From contig JAXGIW010000002.1 in assembly GCA_040770625.1 (NCBI GenBank), positions 322,939 through 386,938 of the forward strand: DNA of 64,000 nucleotides. Direction: 5' to 3'. The translations under genes were made by a program, and so were the position numbers. Shown here piece by piece: positions 57,740 to 64,000 of the stretch. Position 1 is the stretch's first letter. Every line of letters starts with the position of its first letter. The DNA is from 58-81 sp012729145. GTDB lineage: Bacteria > Synergistota > Synergistia > Synergistales > Thermovirgaceae. The notes under the pieces were generated by a model that was not told the origin of the DNA, did no database searches, and saw only the letters and a list, made by a program, of their open reading frames with translations.

Positions 57740-59437
57740 ATGGATGAAATGGATGTCTTAGATACCCAAACCCAGGCATACTATTCCTCCAACGCCGCCC
57801 TCCTCGCCGAACAGTACCGCTCCGCCGCCGGAGGTATAGATACCTGGTTCGACGTCGCCTTCCCCAAAGGTTCCAGGATCCTCGACGTGGGCTGCGCCGC
57901 AGGCCGCGACGTATCCCTGCTCCTTGAAGGCGGCCGGGAAGCTTTCGGCGTCGATCCCTGCGCCGAACTCATCGACGAAGGCCTCCGTTTCGCCCCATCC
58001 CTGGAGGGCCGCCTTTCCGTTGACGCGCTTCCCGCCCTTTCCACCATTCCCGACAGTTCCTTCGACGGTATCCTTTGCTCGGCCGTCCTCATGCACCTGC
58101 CGGAAGAGACCCTTTTCGACGCAGCCTTCGGCCTGCGACGCGTCCTCAAACCCGGCGGCAGGCTACTGGTCTCACTCCCCCTCGACCCCATGGGCGAACC
58201 CTTCACGGTTCGCGACGAAAAGGGTCGCTTCCACAACGGTCTTTCCCCCGAAAGGCTGGAACTTCTGCTTTCCCGCCTGGGCTTCACCTGCATCGGCAGG
58301 GGAGAGAACACCGATGCCCTCGGCAGGGTAGAGAAGAAGTGGGTGGTGGGGCTTTTTACTTTGGAAACTGACGGTGAAGAGAGAAGCATTGACCGGATAG
58401 AATCTGTCCTCAACAGAGACCGCAAAGTTGCGACCTATAAACTGGCTCTCTTCAGGGCTCTGGCTGAGATCGGAATGACTCAGTACAACAGGGCGAGATG
58501 GATCCACGGAGGCATGGTCGCTTTGCCAATCCGAGCAGTTGCGGAGAAATGGCTGGAGTATTATTGGCCTATAGTCGTATCCCAGACATTTATCCCTCAG
58601 ATACAGGGAGAAAGCCCCACATCGGGGAAACCTATCGCATTCCGCAGCCTGATGAAAGAACTTGCCTCCCGATACATGCTCCGAGGAGGTCTCCCGGGAT
58701 TTCTAATACATGTCAGATCAGGAAATCTACGGGGTGAAGAGAAAGTCCTTTTCGCCAGACTTATCGGTAAACTTGCAAACACAATTCGAGCAGGACCTGT
58801 TGCCTATTCAGGTGGCGGAGGAACAACAAGACAGGTCTTTAATTATGACCCTTCCAGCGCCTGCATAATTATGGACAAGGATATCTGGCAGGAATTCTGC
58901 CTTATGGGATCCTGGGTTAGGGATGCCACGATCCTGAGATGGGCCGAACTGACCGAACGAATTTCAAGAAGACAGATTTCTATGGGACAGATCATAGGCC
59001 TTCTCACAGAAGACCCTCTTCCGGAAAGGGAAGTGACGGATGCAAGGAACTTATTTGCAAGACCAGGATCCCGACAATGTGTATGGACCGGGGAAAACCT
59101 TAGTGCAACAAATCTGGCAATAGACCATGCCATCCCCTTTTCCCTCTGGCACTGCAACGACCTCTGGAACCTCTTCCCGGTCAACCGGCAGGTCAACCTC
59201 AAAAAAAGCGATAAACTGCCAACCCGACGACTTCTATTTGACCGCAAGGAAAACATCTGCCGCACCTGGGAGCGTTGCCATCATGAATTTCCTTCCCGCT
59301 TCGGAGCTGAAGCAACGTCCTTTTGCGGGAAGAAAATCACAGTAGAGGAGCATTGGCCAGGAAAACTATTCTCCTTCTTTACAGAGGCCGTGGAAGTGAC
59401 AGCCATTCAAAGAGGATCAGAAAGGTGGGAACCGTAG
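57740..59437 (+). CDS. SAM-dependent methyltransferase fused to HNH endonuclease
   Basis: 565 residues from ATG 57740 (CAGAGG eight bases upstream; earlier in-frame ATGs lie in repeat DNA). Residues about 30-205 are a class I methyltransferase: LDVGCAAGRDVSLLLEGG (SAM loop, 49-66), SFDGILCSAVLMHLPEE, LKPGGRLLVSLPLD. It lacks the NPPY/DPPY of DNA amino-methyltransferases. Residues about 215-565 form a separate part ending in an HNH-type nuclease: IDHAIPFSLWHCNDLWNLFPV (H463, N473) and VNLKKSDKLP (N486). Base composition changes sharply near 58370: the first part is very C/G-rich at third positions, the second is AT-rich like the next genes. First gene of the defence operon. Confidence 0.88.
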   Translation: MDEMDVLDTQTQAYYSSNAALLAEQYRSAAGGIDTWFDVAFPKGSRILDVGCAAGRDVSLLLEGGREAFGVDPCAELIDEGLRFAPSLEGRLSVDALPALSTIPDSSFDGILCSAVLMHLPEETLFDAAFGLRRVLKPGGRLLVSLPLDPMGEPFTVRDEKGRFHNGLSPERLELLLSRLGFTCIGRGENTDALGRVEKKWVVGLFTLETDGEERSIDRIESVLNRDRKVATYKLALFRALAEIGMTQYNRARWIHGGMVALPIRAVAEKWLEYYWPIVVSQTFIPQIQGESPTSGKPIAFRSLMKELASRYMLRGGLPGFLIHVRSGNLRGEEKVLFARLIGKLANTIRAGPVAYSGGGGTTRQVFNYDPSSACIIMDKDIWQEFCLMGSWVRDATILRWAELTERISRRQISMGQIIGLLTEDPLPEREVTDARNLFARPGSRQCVWTGENLSATNLAIDHAIPFSLWHCNDLWNLFPVNRQVNLKKSDKLPTRRLLFDRKENICRTWERCHHEFPSRFGAEATSFCGKKITVEEHWPGKLFSFFTEAVEVTAIQRGSERWEP

Positions 59438-59483
59438 AGGGAATGCTGTATTATAAAGGCATTAGACTTGGGGTGGGGTATTA

Positions 59484-60428
59484 ATGCGTGCCTATATCGG
59501 TGTAACAGACAGCGATTGGTACAAGACCCTTTCACAGATATCCGAACTTGAAGAAGTCAACTTCTGGCAGCCTGGTGGTAGGCACAGATTTAAAGCCCTC
59601 AACCAAGGTGAATTGTTTTTATTCAAACTGCACAGCCCCCACAATTTCATCGTTGGTGGGGGAGTATTTGCTTATTCCACGATCCTTCCTGTGTCTCTAG
59701 CTTGGGATACATTTGGGAGATCTAACGGGGCAGATTCCGTTGCCCAAATGCGTCAGAGAACAGCCAAATATCGCAAGACAAAAGAAGATCCTATCAATGA
59801 TTACACAATCGGTTGTATCCTTCTAACGCAACCCTTCTTCTTTCCAAAGTCTAGCTGGATTCCTGTTCCCAAAGATTGGAGCCTTAATATTGTCCAGGGC
59901 AAAACCTATGATTTAGAGACAGAGCCGGGTTCGACTATTTTCAGCGAACTGAGAATTTCTCAGCTTTTGTCCACTGGCTTTCCTTTTGATACACCTAGGG
60001 TTGGCCAGGGAGATAGGGTTGGTATTGATAAGTACGGCAAAGCGACACTCATTACACCCAGATTAGGTCAGGGTGCATTCAGGATAATGGTTACCGATGC
60101 TTATGAGCGAAGGTGTGCAGTAACGAATGAGAAAGTATTGCCTGTTCTAGAAGCAGCACATATAAAACCCTATGGGGCAGGTGGGGAGCACAAATTGGAA
60201 AATGGGCTTCTGTTAAGGAGTGACCTACACCTTTTGTTCGACAGAGGTTATGTCACGGTCACCCCTGATCATCGTCTGGAAGTCAGCAGAAGGATCAGGG
60301 AGGAATTCGAGAACGGAAGAGATTATTACGCCCTGCAAGGAAAAAACATTTGGATTCCTAAAGAAAAATCAAAATGCCCTGGAACTGAAAACCTGACCTG
60401 GCACAACGAGAATATTTACAGGGGATAA
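59484..60428 (+). CDS. HNH endonuclease (COG3440-like restriction endonuclease)
   Basis: 314 residues. The C-terminal HNH_2-type domain has C211, then LEAAHIKPYGAGGEHKLENGLLLRSDLHLLFDRGYV with H226, N240, H249 and D253. The N-terminal part (FLFKLHSPHNFIVGGGVFAYSTILPVSLAWDTFG...) is the conserved companion domain of these predicted restriction nucleases and may recognise DNA or a modified base. AT-rich; on the same strand and close to the McrBC genes. Confidence 0.88.
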   Translation: MRAYIGVTDSDWYKTLSQISELEEVNFWQPGGRHRFKALNQGELFLFKLHSPHNFIVGGGVFAYSTILPVSLAWDTFGRSNGADSVAQMRQRTAKYRKTKEDPINDYTIGCILLTQPFFFPKSSWIPVPKDWSLNIVQGKTYDLETEPGSTIFSELRISQLLSTGFPFDTPRVGQGDRVGIDKYGKATLITPRLGQGAFRIMVTDAYERRCAVTNEKVLPVLEAAHIKPYGAGGEHKLENGLLLRSDLHLLFDRGYVTVTPDHRLEVSRRIREEFENGRDYYALQGKNIWIPKEKSKCPGTENLTWHNENIYRG

Positions 60429-60454
60429 GAAGAACAAATTATGGAGGTGTACTT

Positions 60455-61927
60455 ATGGGGCAATTCGCATTTATTAAAGAACCCTATTCAACTGAATGGC
60501 AGGAAAAATCAAAAGAGTTCTTTTCAAAATTATTCGGTTCTTCTGGTGGTATTTTCCCAGAAAGCGCTCAAAAACATGTGAAATTGCGGGCACCTGACAT
60601 TGATATTGATAGCGGGGTCCCTTTTACTGCGTATATTCAACAATCCAATCCAGATAGCGGACCATATGGCGGAATGAGTTTAGTCTTGTTTCCCATAAAA
60701 GATGGACCCGCTCTTGTGGCAATGGTGGTTGGGACACAGGGCATCTCACCAGATGAAGAAACTCTTTCAAGGCCAGGACATAGTCGAAAAATATTGGCTT
60801 TATGTTCCTACCTTAATTCAAAATTCGGCAAAGGGAAAGTTGTAGCATGGGCCAAACAAGATCCCATTAGGATAGATGAGGATATCCCTAAGAATGTGGT
60901 CCAACAGTTTCCTGAATACAAATCGGTCTTTAAAAGGTATGGAAAAGTAATTTATGGGTTTTTCGCCCCCGCGAATGATCAACCTGATGAAGCTTTGGAG
61001 GAAGCTGTGTTAGCATTCCTATCTCTGTACTTTGAGGAATATGACTTCCAACCTTTGAAGTCTTCTCCAAAATATAATGCTATTGAAGAGTTGCGAGATA
61101 ATTACTTTTCCTACCTTATGCCTTCGCTGTCAACAGATTATGTAAATGCTTTATTGGAAGAAAAGCGTTATGTAGTAATTACTGGTCCTCCTGGAACAGG
61201 TAAAACACGACTTGCCTTGGAGTTGCTTGAAAAGAACTATAAAAGCAATGGGAAAACTGTACAGTTTCATCCAAATGTGACCTACGAGCAGTTTATTGGC
61301 GGACTTTTCCCGGAAAAATCGGATTCCGATATGGGATTTAGTTTCATCCCAAAACCCGGAACGCTAATGCAAGCAGCAAAAGAAGCAAAAGAATCGGGGA
61401 AACCATATTTGTTAGTAATTGATGAAATTAATAGAGCTGATCTTTCAAAGGTTTTGGGTGAAGCCATATTCCTATTGGAGGCGTCGGACACATCAAGAAC
61501 GCTTGGTCTTCCTCATGACTTTGGAGAAGGTTACGGATCACATTTATCCTTGCCAATAAACCTTCATGTCTTGGGGACTATGAACAGCGCAGACAGAAGC
61601 ATCGCCATCATGGACATTGCAATAAGGAGACGTTTTGCGTTTACAAAACTTTGGCCACAGATAACCGTAGTCAAGAGACGGGGCTCTCCATTAATGAATA
61701 CAGCCTACCGACGATTGATTGAAATATTTGTTGAATATGCTCCGGAAGATTCATTTAACCTAGTTCCCGGTCATTCCTATTTCTTAGAAGAAGACGAACG
61801 AAAGGCTGCAGAGGTATTAAAGACGAACTTACTCCCGTTATTGGAGGAATATCTGGAACAAGGATACATTGCAAGTTTTTCTGGCCCTGTAAACGCTTAC
61901 ATACAGTGGATTCATTCTTTGGGTTGA
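60455..61927 (+). CDS. mcrB: McrB-type AAA+ GTPase of a modification-dependent restriction system
   Basis: 490 residues. Walker A GPPGTGKT (244-251), Walker B LLVIDEINRADLSKVLGE (from 319), and the McrB-specific MNSADRS (376-382) followed by AIRRRFAF. The first 200 or so residues are a separate domain (HVKLRAPDIDIDSGVPFTAYI, MSLVLFPIKDGPALVAMVVGTQG) related to the N-terminal domains of other McrB proteins that sense target DNA or another ligand. GTP-driven translocation motor for the McrC nuclease encoded next. Confidence 0.94.
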   Translation: MGQFAFIKEPYSTEWQEKSKEFFSKLFGSSGGIFPESAQKHVKLRAPDIDIDSGVPFTAYIQQSNPDSGPYGGMSLVLFPIKDGPALVAMVVGTQGISPDEETLSRPGHSRKILALCSYLNSKFGKGKVVAWAKQDPIRIDEDIPKNVVQQFPEYKSVFKRYGKVIYGFFAPANDQPDEALEEAVLAFLSLYFEEYDFQPLKSSPKYNAIEELRDNYFSYLMPSLSTDYVNALLEEKRYVVITGPPGTGKTRLALELLEKNYKSNGKTVQFHPNVTYEQFIGGLFPEKSDSDMGFSFIPKPGTLMQAAKEAKESGKPYLLVIDEINRADLSKVLGEAIFLLEASDTSRTLGLPHDFGEGYGSHLSLPINLHVLGTMNSADRSIAIMDIAIRRRFAFTKLWPQITVVKRRGSPLMNTAYRRLIEIFVEYAPEDSFNLVPGHSYFLEEDERKAAEVLKTNLLPLLEEYLEQGYIASFSGPVNAYIQWIHSLG

Positions 61928-61934
61928 TGACTCG

Positions 61935-63350
61935 ATGAAGATAGCGGTGCTTAATACTATTGAAATTCCAGATACCTCAGAAAGAACAATGGAAGCAACC
62001 TTTTTAACGAAGGGGAATCTGGGTTTAAACCCTAACCAGCAATTGGCGAACATGGGGCAGTACTTCATTAAATCTAACGCTGGCGTTTTAAAGGACTTCG
62101 GCGTGAATTGTGACATCTCTTTCACAGAAAAAAAGGTAGCCCTGAGGCTAAGAACCAGCTCAACAGTAGGTGCTTTCCCTCTTGTTTCGCCAAGTAGCGG
62201 TAAACACGAGATCGGCATGATTATTATACCAAGGTTCGGGTGGAGTGGTATTGGCTCTGTACTAGGAATAGCGGGTTGGAAAGTTGTGCCAAAACTTCTT
62301 AGATTACCCCTTTTGACTAAATCAGAACGCAAAATCCCCCCTTGGGTCCTATCGTTGACCCTGCTTCCAAGAATTGAAAAACTTCTTCAGCACTTACACA
62401 GAAAATTTGATTTCCAGGAACAAGAAATCAGTACCCCAAGAGGCCAGGTCGATTGGACAAAATATGCCCTTCACAAGGTCGGATCCTTTAAAATGCTTGA
62501 AGTTCCATGTAGATTTCCTTCGCTTCAATACAATGAGGAACTCAAATCAGCTATCCATTACACTCTTCTCCTTCATTTGCACAGTCTCCAAACCCAGGGT
62601 ACCAGTGGTGCAGTTGTTTTTAGACTTATTAATTATTGCCAAGATTTGATAAAAAAAGTTGTGGAATGCCAGGCAATGAAACCCCCTCCAACGTTTTTCG
62701 ATCGTTGGAACAGGGTTCCTATCCAGTCTGATGCCTTCAGAGAGGGAATCCAAACCATCCAATGGACTGTAGATGAAAGAGGGTTGGCTGGTTTGGGTGA
62801 ATTAGAAGGTATCCCTTGGATGATGCATATGGAAAAATTTTTTGAGGGGTGGCTTGAGACGTTGGTAAAAAGAGTTGCGTTGCTTTCTGGAGGAATAGTT
62901 AAATCAGGACGCCTGAAGCAAACAGTCGCCCCCATTTCCTGGCATCCGCCCTTTTTGGGATCGCAGCGTTCTTTGATACCAGATCTTGTGGTAGAGAAAG
63001 AAGACCAGGTCTTCATATTTGATGCGAAGTATAAACACCATTGGGAGGAGATTCGGGAGAGTTCTTGGGCTAACGTTGGAGAGAACCTTAAGGAACAACA
63101 TCGGTATGATATTTTCCAGGTGCTTGGCTATTCAACTCTTTTCCCAAACAAAAAAATTACAGCTTGTCTTGTTTACCCTTGTTCTGAAAGAACATGGAGG
63201 TCGTTAAAAAACAGAGGTAGACTAAGCCATAGGGCTTCGATGGGATATGGAGAGCGCCAGGTCAATCTGATTTTGACAGCGATCCCAATGGCAGGGATTA
63301 TCGACCAACTGGTCGTTGAAATTATTGAAATTTTAAAACAAGCAGCCTAG
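61935..63350 (+). CDS. mcrC: McrC-family nuclease subunit
   Basis: 471 residues. The C-terminal PD-(D/E)xK core is intact: SLIPDLVVE (D350) and VFIFDAKYK (D363, K365). The N-terminal part has the alternating strands of McrC. It binds the McrB hexamer and cuts DNA. Eight bases after the mcrB stop, so co-transcribed. Confidence 0.92.
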   Translation: MKIAVLNTIEIPDTSERTMEATFLTKGNLGLNPNQQLANMGQYFIKSNAGVLKDFGVNCDISFTEKKVALRLRTSSTVGAFPLVSPSSGKHEIGMIIIPRFGWSGIGSVLGIAGWKVVPKLLRLPLLTKSERKIPPWVLSLTLLPRIEKLLQHLHRKFDFQEQEISTPRGQVDWTKYALHKVGSFKMLEVPCRFPSLQYNEELKSAIHYTLLLHLHSLQTQGTSGAVVFRLINYCQDLIKKVVECQAMKPPPTFFDRWNRVPIQSDAFREGIQTIQWTVDERGLAGLGELEGIPWMMHMEKFFEGWLETLVKRVALLSGGIVKSGRLKQTVAPISWHPPFLGSQRSLIPDLVVEKEDQVFIFDAKYKHHWEEIRESSWANVGENLKEQHRYDIFQVLGYSTLFPNKKITACLVYPCSERTWRSLKNRGRLSHRASMGYGERQVNLILTAIPMAGIIDQLVVEIIEILKQAA

Positions 63351-63388
63351 ATGAAGATAACCCTTCAACAATACAGGAGGCCATCGTT

Positions 63389-63760
63389 ATGCAAGCCATA
63401 AACAGTAAATTCAACTATCTGTATAGAGATGCCTCTAATTACAAGCAATTTGGATATGTGGTTTTTTCTGGAGAGTTCACCGAACAGGACAAGATACTTA
63501 TGTTAGGCAACCTCCACGAAGGGGATTTTTTCATTCCCGGAAATGTAGGTCTTCCATCCCTCCAAGAAAAATTTGAAAGTGTCAGCATAGACGACCATCC
63601 TTGGCACGAGATCAATTTTATTGGAGAGACAGAAAGATCTCCTTTTGAACTTACAAGCGAAAACCCAACCGATATCCGTAGCGTGCATGAATTCGCAAAA
63701 GAATTTGGAAAAACTAAATGGGATGAGGTGAAAGCATGCCCTAGGATGGGATTTATCTAA
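63389..63760 (+). CDS. small hypothetical protein at the end of the defence operon
   Basis: 123 residues, beginning MQAINSKFNYLYRDASNYKQFGYVVF and containing LHEGDFFIPGNVGLPSLQ and DDHPWHEIN. I recall similar short proteins of unknown function near restriction and defence genes but cannot name a family. AGGAGG lies just before the ATG and the gap to mcrC is 38 bases. Soluble, no membrane segment. Confidence 0.8.
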   Translation: MQAINSKFNYLYRDASNYKQFGYVVFSGEFTEQDKILMLGNLHEGDFFIPGNVGLPSLQEKFESVSIDDHPWHEINFIGETERSPFELTSENPTDIRSVHEFAKEFGKTKWDEVKACPRMGFI

Positions 63761-64000
63761 CCTGGAGCGCTGGCTTCGAATCATAATCACGTATTTCAAG
63801 TTCTTAGACGAAAGTTTTGAACTTTCTTACAAAATCAAGTATTGAAATTTAGCACAGCGTATAGTTTAAGGGAATACCATTCTAAATTTCTCCTAAGAAA
63901 CTCCTTTCTTTTATGCCCGATCCGTTTTTCCTGCTACGGTTCAAATAATCTGCCAAGACTGGAATATTTTTATCTGGAAAACCGTTTCCAGGAATTTCCA
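63761..64000. other. AT-rich end of window, no gene seen
   Basis: I see no supported gene, RNA or repeat in the last 240 bases. The composition is AT-rich like the defence operon. Confidence 0.5.

Overview
The window is bacterial, mostly GC-rich and densely coded, with many AGG/AGA arginine codons, strong GGAGG ribosome sites and a gene set centred on peptide and amino-acid fermentation. TAXI-TRAP uptake, YfcC carriers, M20 hydrolases, a CoA-transferase/thiolase module, a 2,4-diaminopentanoate dehydrogenase-like enzyme and an Mbh-type hydrogenase together suggest an anaerobic amino-acid fermenter such as a member of the Synergistota. That placement is inference; no rRNA gene is present.

Region by region. 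1-7.7 kb: end of an RpiR-type regulator, then a class III aminotransferase, a TAXI-TRAP uptake system, a two-subunit CoA-transferase and a thiolase, readable as one catabolic route. 7.7-11.2 kb: a 43-residue Cys-rich protein on the minus strand, an aminotransferase, a GIY-YIG protein, a pirin and a SYLF protein. 11.2-22.7 kb: an IclR regulator followed by an AspT-like carrier, a diaminopentanoate dehydrogenase-like enzyme, two YfcC carriers, three M20 hydrolases and a D-aminoacylase-like amidohydrolase. 22.7-29 kb: DNA repair and aminotransferase genes, then two arsenic-type loci (arsR-acr3 and arsR-thioredoxin-ArsP-like permease) flanking a candidate selenoprotein gene with an in-frame TGA and a SECIS-like hairpin. 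29-32 kb: umuC with a catalytically dead, pre-shortened umuD, a secreted protein, a zinc ribbon and TspO. 32.2-40.5 kb: a complete 14-gene mbhA-N-type energy-converting [NiFe] hydrogenase operon. 40.5-49 kb: asparaginase, a shortened GluRS, DNA polymerase I, a SurA/PpiD-like chaperone, two tRNAs, an exonuclease and an ARPP-1-type protein. 49-52.5 kb: a MoxR/DUF58/DUF4129 operon.

From 52.5 kb the character changes. There are many intergenic repeats, a higBA toxin-antitoxin pair, an AbrB-type antitoxin with a frameshifted toxin, a radical SAM gene, and a family of nested inverted-repeat elements at 56.0-57.7 kb. These lead into an AT-richer defence operon (57.7-63.8 kb): a methyltransferase-HNH fusion, a second HNH nuclease, McrB, McrC and a small unknown protein.

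What seems most worth checking is the candidate selenoprotein, the chimeric methyltransferase-HNH gene within the McrBC operon, the dead UmuD, the GluRS internal deletion, the Cys-rich small protein and the nested repeat family.
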